Assembly: GCF_021245725.1 (NCBI RefSeq)
Contig: NZ_JAJGSX010000035.1
Span: 1 to 64,000 of the forward strand
DNA: 64,000 bases
Direction: 5' to 3'
Origin: Pseudonocardia sp. TRM90224
Lineage (GTDB): Bacteria; Actinomycetota; Actinomycetes; Mycobacteriales; Pseudonocardiaceae
How positions within the stretch are numbered: the stretch's first letter is position 1; every line of letters begins with the position of its first letter. A model generated the notes under the pieces. It saw only the letters and a list, made by a program, of their open reading frames with translations, was not told the origin of the DNA and ran no database searches. This document shows positions 6,859-15,083 of the stretch, piece after piece. Position numbers and translations under genes: made by a program.

Positions 6859-9662
6859 CCGATCTCGCCGTGACGTCGCTGGTGGGCGAGCTGCGCCGAG
6901 CCGTCCGGGGCAGCGTGTCGGACGGCGTGCGCCGCCGGGCCGAGTACGCGAGCGACGCGTCGAACTACCGGGTCGTGCCCAGCGTGGTCGTCGAGCCGCT
7001 CGACGCGGACGACGTGCTCGCCGTGCTGGAGGTGAGCCGGCGCACGGGTACGCCGCTGACCAGCCGCGGCGGCGGCACGTCGGTGGCCGGCAACGCCGTT
7101 GGCACCGGGATCGTCATGGACCTCTCCCGGCACCTGAACCGGGCCGTCACGATCGATCCCGATGCCCGCACCGCCGTGGTCGACCCCGGTGTTGTGCTCG
7201 CCGACCTGCAGCGGGCGGCGGCGCCGCACGGCCTGCGGTTCGGGCCCGACCCGTCGACGCAGGCCAGGGCGACGCTCGGCGGCATGATCGGCAACAACGC
7301 CTGCGGGCCGCACGCCGTCGCCTACGGGCGCACCGCCGACAACGTCCTGGCGCTGGACGTCGTGGACGGAGCGGGCAACCGGTTCACCGCAGGCCGTGGG
7401 ACGTTGCCGGACCGGTTGGTCGGACTGGTGGAGACCAACCTCGACGTGCTGCGGACCGAGCTGGGCACGTTCCCGCGCCAGGTCTCGGGCTACTCGTTGG
7501 AGCACCTGCTGCCCGAGCGCGGCCGGGACCTGGCAAAAGCGCTGGTCGGCAGCGAGGGCACGCTCGGCGTGGTGCTCTCCGCGACCGTGGCGCTGGTGCC
7601 GGTCAGCCCCGCCCGCGTGCTGGTCGTGCTCGGCTACCCGGACATGGCTGCGGCGGCCGACGCCGTGCCGGCGCTGCTCAAGCACTCGCCGCTCGCGGTG
7701 GAAGGGCTCGATGCCCGGCTGGTCGACGTCGTGCGGGCGCACCGCGGCGCGGTGCCCGAGCTGCCGGCGGGCGGCGGCTGGTTGATGATCGAGATCGGTG
7801 GGCCGTCCACCGCGGATGCCGTGACGGCCGCGCAGCTCCTGGTCGGCGACGCCGACGCGCTGGGGTCGCGGATCATGCCGTCGGGCAGCGAGGCGGCCGC
7901 GATGTGGCGGATCCGGGAGGACGGCGCAGGCCTCGCCGGACGCACGCCGGACGGTCGGCAGGCGTGGCCGGGCTGGGAGGACGCGGCCGTCCCGCCGGAC
8001 CGGCTCGGCGCGTACCTGCGCGAGTTCGAGGAGCTGATGGCGGCGCACGGCGTGACCGGCCTGCCGTACGGGCACTTCGGCGACGGGTGCGTGCACGTAC
8101 GCGTGGACGTCCCGCTGGAGCGCGACGGGTCGGCGCTGCGTGCCTTCATCCTCGATGCCGCGCACCTCGTCGTGCGCCACGGCGGCTCGGCGTCGGGGGA
8201 GCACGGCGACGGACGGGCCCGCAGCGAGCTGCTGCCGATCATATACAGCCCGCGGGTGATCGAGCTGTTCGCGCAGGTCAAGCGGTTCTTCGACCCGCAC
8301 GATCGGCTCAACCCCGGCGTGCTGGTGCGGCCCGCCGCGATCGACGCCGATCTGCGCCGTCCGCGGGCGTTGCCGGTGCTGGCGGAGAGCGGGTTCGGCT
8401 TCCGGCACGACGACGGCGACTTCACGAAAGCGGTGCACCGCTGCGTCGGGGTGGGCAAGTGCCGCGCCGACAACCGCGGCGCGGGCGGCTTCATGTGCCC
8501 GTCCTTCCTCGCGTCGAAGGACGAGAAGGACAGCACGCGGGGCCGCGCTCGGGTGCTGCAGGAGCTGACCACCGGCTCGATGATCACGCAATGGTCGGCA
8601 CCGGAGGTGGCGGAGTCGCTCGACCTGTGCCTTTCGTGCAAGGCGTGCGCGAGCGACTGCCCGGCGGGGGTCGACATGTCGCAGTACAAGTCGGAGGCGC
8701 TGCACCGCGCGTACCGCGGGAAGCTGCGGCCGGCGAGCCACTACTCGGTGGGCTGGTTGCCGCGCTGGCTCGCGGTCCTGCAGCGGCTGCCGTTCGCGAC
8801 GGCGCCGGCGAACGCCCTGCTGCGGTCGCCGCTCAAGCGGCTGCTGTTCCGGATGGGCGGGCTGGACGACCGCCGCTCGGCGCCGCCGCTGGCCGCCGTG
8901 CCGTTCCGCAGGTCGTGGCGGCCGGCCGCGGGCTCCGCCGGCAACGGCCAGGTGGTGCTCTGGGCCGACACGTTCTCCGACGCCATGCATCCCTCCGGGG
9001 CGCACGCCGCCGCGCGGGTGCTCGCCGACGCCGGGTACGAGGTGGTCGTGCCGGAGCGCTCGGCGTGCTGCGGTCTGACGTGGATCAGCACCGGCCAGCT
9101 CGACGAGGCGAAGGGCCGGTTGCGCCGCCTGCTCGACGTGCTCGCGCCCTACGCGGAGCGGGGTGTGCCGATCGTCGGGCTGGAGCCTTCGTGCACCGCG
9201 GTGCTGCGCTCCGACCTCGTCGAGCTGCTCGGCGACGACCCGCGGGCCGCAGCCGTCGCAGGGGCGACCCGCACGCTCGCGGAACAGCTGGCCGAGAGCC
9301 CGTCGTGGCAGCCGCCGAACCTGTGGGGTGTCGAGCTGATCGTGCAGCCGCACTGCCACCACCACGCGGTGATGGGCTTCGCGACCGACCGCGCGCTGCT
9401 GGAGCGCTGCGGCGCGACGGTGACGGCGCTGGCCGGCTGCTGCGGGCTCGCCGGCAACTTCGGGATGGAGAGAGGACACTACGAGATGTCTGTGGCCGTA
9501 GCGGAGAACGCACTGCTCCCGGCCCTGCGGGAGCGCTCCGAGGGCGCTGTCGTGCTGGCGGACGGGTTCTCCTGCCGCACCCAGATCGCCGACCTCGCGC
9601 ACCTCCCGTCCCGCACGCTCGCCGAGCTGCTCGACGGCGACCGCGCCTGGCGGGCGTCATGA
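6855..9662 (+). CDS. GlcD/Dld-type FAD-linked oxidase fused to an Fe-S (GlcF-like) domain
   Basis: A 935-residue fusion. The first half is a VAO-type FAD domain (SRGGGTSVAGNAVGTG, then MIGNNACGPHAVAYGRT) with the C-terminal FAD-oxidase region ending near SASGEHGDGRAR. The second half is ferredoxin-like, with CVGVGKCR and CLSCKACASDCPAGVD as 4Fe-4S ligands. It ends with two CCG domains (SACCGLTW, AGCCGLAGNFG) as in GlcF and LutA. Such enzymes oxidise D-2-hydroxy acids to 2-oxo acids and pass electrons to the quinone pool. GTG at 6855 overlaps the previous stop (GTGA); coupling to the isomerase and kinase suggests that it makes a 2-oxo acid for them. Confidence 0.85.
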   Translation: MTDLAVTSLVGELRRAVRGSVSDGVRRRAEYASDASNYRVVPSVVVEPLDADDVLAVLEVSRRTGTPLTSRGGGTSVAGNAVGTGIVMDLSRHLNRAVTIDPDARTAVVDPGVVLADLQRAAAPHGLRFGPDPSTQARATLGGMIGNNACGPHAVAYGRTADNVLALDVVDGAGNRFTAGRGTLPDRLVGLVETNLDVLRTELGTFPRQVSGYSLEHLLPERGRDLAKALVGSEGTLGVVLSATVALVPVSPARVLVVLGYPDMAAAADAVPALLKHSPLAVEGLDARLVDVVRAHRGAVPELPAGGGWLMIEIGGPSTADAVTAAQLLVGDADALGSRIMPSGSEAAAMWRIREDGAGLAGRTPDGRQAWPGWEDAAVPPDRLGAYLREFEELMAAHGVTGLPYGHFGDGCVHVRVDVPLERDGSALRAFILDAAHLVVRHGGSASGEHGDGRARSELLPIIYSPRVIELFAQVKRFFDPHDRLNPGVLVRPAAIDADLRRPRALPVLAESGFGFRHDDGDFTKAVHRCVGVGKCRADNRGAGGFMCPSFLASKDEKDSTRGRARVLQELTTGSMITQWSAPEVAESLDLCLSCKACASDCPAGVDMSQYKSEALHRAYRGKLRPASHYSVGWLPRWLAVLQRLPFATAPANALLRSPLKRLLFRMGGLDDRRSAPPLAAVPFRRSWRPAAGSAGNGQVVLWADTFSDAMHPSGAHAAARVLADAGYEVVVPERSACCGLTWISTGQLDEAKGRLRRLLDVLAPYAERGVPIVGLEPSCTAVLRSDLVELLGDDPRAAAVAGATRTLAEQLAESPSWQPPNLWGVELIVQPHCHHHAVMGFATDRALLERCGATVTALAGCCGLAGNFGMERGHYEMSVAVAENALLPALRERSEGAVVLADGFSCRTQIADLAHLPSRTLAELLDGDRAWRAS

Positions 9663-10444
9663 CGGCGTTGCGGTTCGCCGCCAACCTCAAGTGGCTGTTC
9701 ACCGAGCTGCCGTTCGAGGAGCGGTTCGACGCGGCCGCCGCCGCGGGCTTCACCGCCGTCGAGTACTCCTCGCCGTACGGGTTCCCGGCGGCGGAACTGC
9801 GCCGCAGGCTGGACGGCGCCGGGCTGCGCCAGGTGCTGATCAACACGCCGGGCGGGCAACCCGGCACACCGACCCGCAACGGCTCGGCGTGCATCCCCGA
9901 CCTGGTGCCCCAGTTCCGTCGCGAGCTGGACCTCGCGCTGGAGTACGCCGGTGTGCTCGGCAGCGGGCTGGTGCACGTCACCGGCGGCATCCGCCCCGAG
10001 GGAGTCCCGGCTGCGGACGCATTCGCCACCTACGTCACCAACATCGGGTGGGCGGCGGAACGTGCGGCGGGTTCCGGGGTGCGGCTGGTGCTGGAGGCGC
10101 TCAACCAGCGCGACGCGCCGGGGTTCGTGCTGACGTCGATCGAGCAGGCGGCCGGCGTCGTGCGCGCCGTCGGCGTCGATCACGTCCGGCTGCTCTTCGA
10201 CGTCTACCACTGCCAGGTGCAGCAGGGCAGCGTCACGACACGCATGCAGGAGCTGTGGCCGCTCGTCGGGCACATCCAGGTCGCCGACGCGCCGACCAGG
10301 ACGGAGCCGGGCACCGGCGAGCTGAACTGGCGGTTCGTGTTCGACCGGATCCGAGCGCTCGACTACGCCGGCTGGATCGGCTGCGAGTACCGGCCGGCGA
10401 ACGGCACGCTCGCCGGCCTGAGCTGGCTGGCCGACTACACGTGA
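9659..10444 (+). CDS. hydroxypyruvate isomerase / 2-oxo-tetronate isomerase-like
   Basis: A 261-residue TIM-barrel isomerase of the Hyi/OtnI type. The start FAANLKWLFTELPFEERF is characteristic, and metal-site residues are visible as VLEALNQRD, LLFDVYHCQVQ and HIQVADAPTRTEPGTGE. OtnI converts 2-oxo- to 3-oxo-tetronates before phosphorylation by OtnK; a kinase of that type lies two genes downstream. The closest alternative is hydroxypyruvate isomerase proper. The start overlaps the previous stop (ATGA). Confidence 0.85.
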   Translation: MTALRFAANLKWLFTELPFEERFDAAAAAGFTAVEYSSPYGFPAAELRRRLDGAGLRQVLINTPGGQPGTPTRNGSACIPDLVPQFRRELDLALEYAGVLGSGLVHVTGGIRPEGVPAADAFATYVTNIGWAAERAAGSGVRLVLEALNQRDAPGFVLTSIEQAAGVVRAVGVDHVRLLFDVYHCQVQQGSVTTRMQELWPLVGHIQVADAPTRTEPGTGELNWRFVFDRIRALDYAGWIGCEYRPANGTLAGLSWLADYT

Positions 10445-10455
10445 AGGACGGACCA

Positions 10456-11115
10456 ATGACCCGGATCGCGCTGATCAGCGCCACCCCGGCCGCGATCGGC
10501 CCGGCGACGGCCGGGCTCGGCCGCGAGTTCCCCGACGCCACCGTCTGGAACATCCTCGACGACCGGCTGCTCGCCGACGCGAACGCTGCCGGCGGGCTGA
10601 CCCCGCCGCTCGCGGCGCGGATGGGCAGGCTCATCGAGCACGCGCTCGCCGAGGGCGCCGACGGCGTGCTGCTCACGTGCTCGCTCTACGGCAGCGTCGC
10701 GCAGTCGACGAGCGCGGCGGTGCCGGTGCTGGCGCCCGACGAGGCGGCGTTCGCCGCCGCGATCGACGGCGGGTACTCCCGCGTGCTCGTCGTGGCGTCG
10801 GTCCGGTCGGCGCTCGACGACTCCGTGCGCCGGTTCGGCGCCGCGTGTGCGGAGCGGGGGAGCAGCACCCAGGTGCTCGGTATCGCAGTCCCCGCCGCGT
10901 TCGACGCCACGACGGCCGGGGACGAGGAGGCGCTGCTCACCGCGCTGGTGGCCGCGTGCCGGGAGTTCCTGAGGCCCTTCGATGCCGTGCTACTGGCCCA
11001 GTACTCGCTGGCTCCGGTCGCGTCGAGGCTCGCGGACGCGCTGTTCGTCCCGGTCGTTTCCGGGCCCGACAGCGCAGCGCGGACGTTGCGGGGGCTCGTG
11101 GCGGGCAAATCGTGA
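10456..11115 (+). CDS. Asp/Glu/hydantoin racemase-family protein with one catalytic Cys
   Basis: A 219-residue protein with the two-lobed racemase fold. The first catalytic cysteine is present (GVLLTCSLYGSVAQS). At the matching place in the second lobe (DAVLLAQYSLAPVASRL) the usual Cys is absent: Gln-Tyr-Ser is found instead. Family members with a single Cys include decarboxylases and related enzymes as well as racemases, so plain racemisation is doubtful. It lies between the isomerase (11-base gap) and the kinase (GTGA overlap). Confidence 0.7.
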   Translation: MTRIALISATPAAIGPATAGLGREFPDATVWNILDDRLLADANAAGGLTPPLAARMGRLIEHALAEGADGVLLTCSLYGSVAQSTSAAVPVLAPDEAAFAAAIDGGYSRVLVVASVRSALDDSVRRFGAACAERGSSTQVLGIAVPAAFDATTAGDEEALLTALVAACREFLRPFDAVLLAQYSLAPVASRLADALFVPVVSGPDSAARTLRGLVAGKS

Positions 11116-12341
11116 TCGGCGCGATCGCCGACGACGTCACCGGGGCGACCGACGTCGCCGTCGCGATGCGCAGGGAAGGGCTGCGCACGCTGCTGGTCTT
11201 CGGCGTGCCGAGCAAGCCTGCGCCGGCCGGGCACGATGCGGTTGTCGTCGCGCTGAAGAGCCGGACGATCCCGGCCGCCGACGCGGTGGAGCAGTCGTGC
11301 CGCGCGCTCGGCTGGCTCCAGGAGCACGGCGCGGAGAGCACCTACTTCAAGTTCTGCTCGACGTTCGACTCGACGCCCGCCGGCAACATCGGGCCGGTGC
11401 TCGACGCGCTCGCCGACGAGATGGCGGCGCCGACCGTCGTGCTGACGCCCAGCTCGCCGGAACACGCGCGCACCCAGTACCTCGGGCACCTGTTCGTCGG
11501 GGACGTCCTGATCTCGGACTCGCACATGCGGCACCACCCGCTCACGCCGATGACCGACCCGGTCCTGGCGCGGGTGCTGCAGCGGCAGACCGAACGGCCC
11601 GTCGGGCTGATCCCGCACGCGGTCGTGCGGGCGGGGCGGACCGAGATCCGCGCGGCCGCCGCTGCCGCGCGGGAGCATTACCTGCTCGTCGACGCCGTCT
11701 CCGACGCCGACCTGCGGGAGATCGGCGCGGCCGTCGCGGAGTTCCCGCTGGTCGCGGGCGCGTCCGGGCTCGCGGCCGGGCTGGCTGCCGCGAGGCGGGT
11801 CACCGGGGTCGGCGCCGCGGACGACCCGGTCGGCGCCGCGCCTGCCGCCGTCCTCGCTGGCAGCTGCTCGGCACGGACGCTCGAACAGGTCGAGGCGATG
11901 CGCGCGGCCGGCCGTCCGACGCACCTGCTGGACGTGGTCGCCGAACCGGACGCGGGCCGGCTCGCCGCCCGTGCGCTCGACTGGTTCGACGGCCTCGGTG
12001 GTCTCGGTGGGCCGGCCCCGCTCGTCTACTCATCGGTGCCGCCGGCGCGGCTCGCGGCCATCCAGGCGGCGCTCGGCGCGCAGCGCGCCGCGGACCTGAT
12101 CGAGCAGGCGATGGGCGAGATCGCGGCCGGGCTGGTGGCGCGGGGCGTCCGGCGGATCGTCGCAGCAGGTGGCGAGACGTCCGGGGCCGTTGTCGCGGCG
12201 CTCGGCGTCGAGGCGGTCGAGATCGGGCCGGAGGCGGCGCGTGGCGTGCCGTGGATCTACCCGACGTCGGGCGACCCGCTCGCGCTGCTGTTGAAATCGG
12301 GCAACTTCGGCGAGGCCGACCTGCTGGTGAGGGCAACATGA
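11112..12341 (+). CDS. four-carbon acid sugar kinase (OtnK/YgbK family)
   Basis: A 409-residue two-domain kinase. It begins VIGAIADDVTGATDVAVAMR, the hallmark of the DUF1537 N-terminal domain. The substrate loop YFKFCSTFDSTPAGNIGPVL is followed by PSSPEHARTQYLGHLFVGD. The C-terminal nucleotide domain contains RRIVAAGGETSGAVVAALG. Characterised members phosphorylate 3-oxo-tetronates, or threonate/erythronate, at O4. Normally a class II aldolase-like decarboxylase (OtnC) follows; none is encoded here. GTG at 11112 overlaps the previous stop, and the stop overlaps the next ATG. Confidence 0.85.
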   Translation: MIGAIADDVTGATDVAVAMRREGLRTLLVFGVPSKPAPAGHDAVVVALKSRTIPAADAVEQSCRALGWLQEHGAESTYFKFCSTFDSTPAGNIGPVLDALADEMAAPTVVLTPSSPEHARTQYLGHLFVGDVLISDSHMRHHPLTPMTDPVLARVLQRQTERPVGLIPHAVVRAGRTEIRAAAAAAREHYLLVDAVSDADLREIGAAVAEFPLVAGASGLAAGLAAARRVTGVGAADDPVGAAPAAVLAGSCSARTLEQVEAMRAAGRPTHLLDVVAEPDAGRLAARALDWFDGLGGLGGPAPLVYSSVPPARLAAIQAALGAQRAADLIEQAMGEIAAGLVARGVRRIVAAGGETSGAVVAALGVEAVEIGPEAARGVPWIYPTSGDPLALLLKSGNFGEADLLVRAT

Positions 12342-13009
12342 TCAACCTGTTCAGCACGCTCGCGGTGCAGGCCGCCGTCAGCGCGGAGATCCTGCCGGCG
12401 TTCGAGGCGCAGCACGGTGCCGTCGTCGAGGCAACGTACGACCCGACGACCGTGCTGATGCGGCGCATCGACGACGGTGCGCGGCCGGACGTCGTCATCG
12501 CGACCGTCGAGTCGCTCGGCTCGTCGCCGCACGTCGTGGCAGGGAGCGTCACGCCGATCGCCAGCACCGGGGTCGGCGTGGCCGTCGCGCCGGGTGCGGC
12601 CCGCCCGCCGATCGGGACCGTGGACGAGCTCGTCGCCGCGCTGCTCGCCGCACGTTCCGTGGCGTACTCGCGCTCGGGGGCGAGCGGCATCTACTTCGCG
12701 GGTCTCCTGGAGAAGCTCGGCATCGCCGAGGAGGTCAACGCGCGGGCGACCGTCATCGAGAAGGGCTTCACCGCGCTCGCCGTCGTCGACGGCCGGGCCG
12801 ACCTCGCCATCCAGCAGGTCAGCGAGCTGCGGTTCGTCCGGGACGCGGACATCCTCGGCCCGCTGCCCGACGAGGTGCAACACCACACCCGCTTCGCCGC
12901 CGCGATCGGAACGACTAGCACGTCGCCGCTGGCAGGCGAGCTGGTGCGACACCTCGCGGCCCCCGCTGCGGCGTCGAGCTACGCGCGGGCAGGCCTCGAC
13001 CCGGCCTGA
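12338..13009 (+). CDS. leaderless ModA-like substrate-binding domain protein
   Basis: A 223-residue protein with the type 2 periplasmic-binding fold of ModA: INLFSTLAVQAAVSAEILPAF, DVVIATVESL, and ARSVAYSRSGASGIYFAGLL all sit where ModA has its oxyanion-binding loops. The sequence begins at the first beta strand, and the ATG overlaps the kinase stop, so there is no room for a signal peptide. It should be cytosolic, and could be a sensor or a carrier of an acid intermediate instead of a transporter subunit. It is the last gene of the operon and is followed by a perfect hairpin. Confidence 0.65.
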   Translation: MINLFSTLAVQAAVSAEILPAFEAQHGAVVEATYDPTTVLMRRIDDGARPDVVIATVESLGSSPHVVAGSVTPIASTGVGVAVAPGAARPPIGTVDELVAALLAARSVAYSRSGASGIYFAGLLEKLGIAEEVNARATVIEKGFTALAVVDGRADLAIQQVSELRFVRDADILGPLPDEVQHHTRFAAAIGTTSTSPLAGELVRHLAAPAAASSYARAGLDPA

Positions 13010-13022
13010 CGGGCCGCAAACT

Positions 13023-13084
13023 TCCCCACCGTTTTGCCAACCTGCAGACCCTGGCGGGTGTGCAGGTTGGCAAAACGGTGGGGA
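13023..13084. repeat. 24-bp-arm hairpin, copy A
   Basis: The left arm 13023-13046 (starting TCCCCACCGTTTTGCC) is exactly complementary to 13061-13084, with a 14-base loop. A second copy lies at 29807-29870. It separates the convergent ends of the catabolic operon and the VOC gene and would make an excellent bidirectional transcript end, although it lacks the U-tract of a canonical terminator. Confidence 0.9.
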
Positions 13085-13088
13085 CCTC

Positions 13089-13460
13089 CTACGGCAGGTA
13101 GAGGCAGAAGGGGTGGCCGGCCGGGTCGAGCAGGACGCGCACGTGTTCCTGCGGCTGGAAGTGGGAGACGGTCGCGCCGGCCGCGACGGCGTGCTCGATG
13201 GCCGCCTCCAGGTCGTCGACCTCGATGTCCAGGTGCACCATCATCTGCGGGCGCTCGCGGGTCGAGGGCCACACCGGTGGCACGTAGAACTCCTCGCTCT
13301 GGAACGACAGCCCCGCACCGCCGCCAGCCGGGCGGAGCGTCACCCAGTCCGGGTCGTCCTGCACGACCTCCCAGTCGGGGAACAGCCGCCGGTAGAACCC
13401 TGCGAGCTCGCGGGCGTCGGGCGCGTCGAGCACGGCAGCGGTCAACGAAAGGTTCGGCAT
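13089..13460 (-). CDS. VOC-family (glyoxalase/bleomycin-resistance fold) protein
   Basis: A 123-residue single VOC domain made of two beta-alpha-beta-beta-beta halves. DARELAGFYRRLFPDWEVV opens the first half and MMVHLDIEVDDLEAAIEHAV the second. The C-terminus HVRVLLDPAGHPFCLYLP is typical of the DUF/glyoxalase-like group in actinobacteria. Metal ligands are only partly evident (His in MVHLDI), so catalysis is uncertain; binding or resistance roles are also common. ATG at 13460, 63 bases downstream of the methyltransferase. Confidence 0.8.
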   Translation of the reverse strand: MPNLSLTAAVLDAPDARELAGFYRRLFPDWEVVQDDPDWVTLRPAGGGAGLSFQSEEFYVPPVWPSTRERPQMMVHLDIEVDDLEAAIEHAVAAGATVSHFQPQEHVRVLLDPAGHPFCLYLP

Positions 13461-13523
13461 CAGGCCTCCACGGGTCCTCAGGTCGTGATCATGAAGTACC
13501 CGCGGAACGCAGGATCGAACGGA

Positions 13524-14312
13524 TCAGTCGGCGCGCTCGATCCGGAAGAAGTCGGCACCCGCGATCAGGCGGGTGCCGCGCGCCGGGTGGTCCTCGTCGA
13601 GGCTCCGCAGGACGCGGTTCCTGAACTCGGCCCGGTCGGTCTCGCCGAGCGCGTCGTGGAGCCACCGGTTGCCGTGCGACATGAGCCACTCCCAGTGCGC
13701 GTCGGGGCCGTCGAGCGGCAGGTCGACCTCCGTCGTGTGCACGTCGACGACCACGAGCCCGGCCCTGGCGAGCACGGCGTCCCATTCGGTGACCGCTTCC
13801 GCAGGGTCCAGCCCGGCCGCCGCCCCGCCGTCGAGACGATCCGTGAACTCGGCGACGATCTCCCCGTAGCGCTCCCACCAGCCGCCGTCGGTGCTCGGCC
13901 CCGGCACGGAGAGCGCCAGCGTCCCGCCCGGCCGCAGCACCCGTGCGACCTCACTGGCCGCGAGCTCAGGCTGGGGCAGGATCGAGAAGACGAACCCCGC
14001 GAACACGACGTCGAACGCGCCGTCGGGCAGGTCGAGCGCCTGTGCGTCGAGCAAGCGGCCGTCCACGCCAGGCAGCACGGCGAGCCGCTCGACCATCTCG
14101 GGTGAGATGTCGCCGGCCACGACGCGCTCGATCCCGCGTTCCGCGACCGCGCGCGTGATCGCGCCACGGCCCGCCCCGAGGTCCAGCACCCGCGCACCGG
14201 CGGGCGGGGCAACCCAATCCACCAGCAACCGGCCGAACGTCTCGAAGAACGGGACGGCCTCGTCGTAGCCGGCGGCGACGCGGTCGAACAGGTCGGCATT
14301 GATCTCTGACAC
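13524..14312 (-). CDS. class I SAM-dependent methyltransferase
   Basis: A 262-residue methyltransferase. Motif I is GARVLDLGAGRGAITRAVA near residue 40. An acidic loop VVAGDISPEM follows, then GRLLDAQALDLPDGAFDVVF as motif II/III. The following VARVLRPGGTLALSVPG matches the UbiE/type-11 family. Acceptor unknown; the C-terminal half (WEWLMSHGNRWLHDALG) looks like a small-molecule binding cap. GTG start at 14312. Confidence 0.85.
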   Translation of the reverse strand: MSEINADLFDRVAAGYDEAVPFFETFGRLLVDWVAPPAGARVLDLGAGRGAITRAVAERGIERVVAGDISPEMVERLAVLPGVDGRLLDAQALDLPDGAFDVVFAGFVFSILPQPELAASEVARVLRPGGTLALSVPGPSTDGGWWERYGEIVAEFTDRLDGGAAAGLDPAEAVTEWDAVLARAGLVVVDVHTTEVDLPLDGPDAHWEWLMSHGNRWLHDALGETDRAEFRNRVLRSLDEDHPARGTRLIAGADFFRIERAD

Positions 14313-14334
14313 GCGGTTCAGAATCCCAATGGGA

Positions 14335-15021
14335 TCAAACGGGTTTCCAGCCCCTCACCCACGCCACCAGGTCGGTGTCCAGCAGCGATGCCACCACGTG
14401 GTCGGCCGGGAAGGCCTGGCCGCGCAACGTGGGCACACCGACCACCCGGACGCCGGCGGCCTGCGCGGACGCCAGGCCGGTGAGCGAGTCCTCGAACGCC
14501 AGCGTGTCGGCGGGCGCGACACCGAGCGCAGCGCACGCGATCTCGTACATGTCCGGCGCCGGCTTCGGGTGCTCCACCTCGTCGGCCGCGACGCTGTAGG
14601 GGAACGCGCCCGCGAACCCGCCGCGCTGCAACGCCGACTCCAGCAGCGCGCGGGGCGAGTTGCTGGCCACACCGAACGGCAGGCCCGCCGCCGCGACGAG
14701 CTCGACGAGCGCGCCGGCGCCCGGCTTGGCCTCCGCCTCCGCCGCCACGACCTCGGCGACCAGCGTCAGCAGCTCGTCGGCGATCTCGACCGCACGCCCC
14801 GGCTCGTCGAAGACACCGACGAGGACGGCCGCGGCACCGGGCAGTGACTTCCCGATGACCAGCGCCTTCTCCTCGATCCCGAAGGGGAGCCCGCGCCGCG
14901 CGAAGAGCTCGGCCTCTGCAACCGACCAGCACGGCTCGGTGTCCACCAACAACCCGTCGCAGTCGAAGACCACCGCCTCCGGTCGCCATCCGTACAGGTC
15001 CACATCTGCTGTTCCCCCCAT
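14335..15021 (-). CDS. HAD-superfamily phosphatase (beta-phosphoglucomutase-like)
   Basis: A 228-residue HAD hydrolase. Motif I is VVFDCDGLLVDTEP with both catalytic aspartates, motif II is FGVASNSPRALLE, Lys of motif III is in EHPKPAPDMYEIA, and motif IV is LAFEDSLTGLASAQAAG. The helical cap after motif I makes it subfamily IA, like phosphoglycolate phosphatase, 2-deoxyglucose-6-P phosphatase and beta-phosphoglucomutase. Substrate not predictable. It precedes the methyltransferase by 22 bases and may share its transcript. Confidence 0.85.
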   Translation of the reverse strand: MGGTADVDLYGWRPEAVVFDCDGLLVDTEPCWSVAEAELFARRGLPFGIEEKALVIGKSLPGAAAVLVGVFDEPGRAVEIADELLTLVAEVVAAEAEAKPGAGALVELVAAAGLPFGVASNSPRALLESALQRGGFAGAFPYSVAADEVEHPKPAPDMYEIACAALGVAPADTLAFEDSLTGLASAQAAGVRVVGVPTLRGQAFPADHVVASLLDTDLVAWVRGWKPV

Positions 15022-15083
15022 GCGGGCAGTCTCCCAGCCGGTCGGATCGGCAGGTGCCGATGGCCGGTGGGATCATCCGGGCC

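Noticed and set aside
6585..9602. A 1005-codon minus-strand frame opposite the GlcD-like gene
   Set aside because: The plus strand encodes a complete FAD/Fe-S oxidoreductase with all motifs; the minus frame has none.
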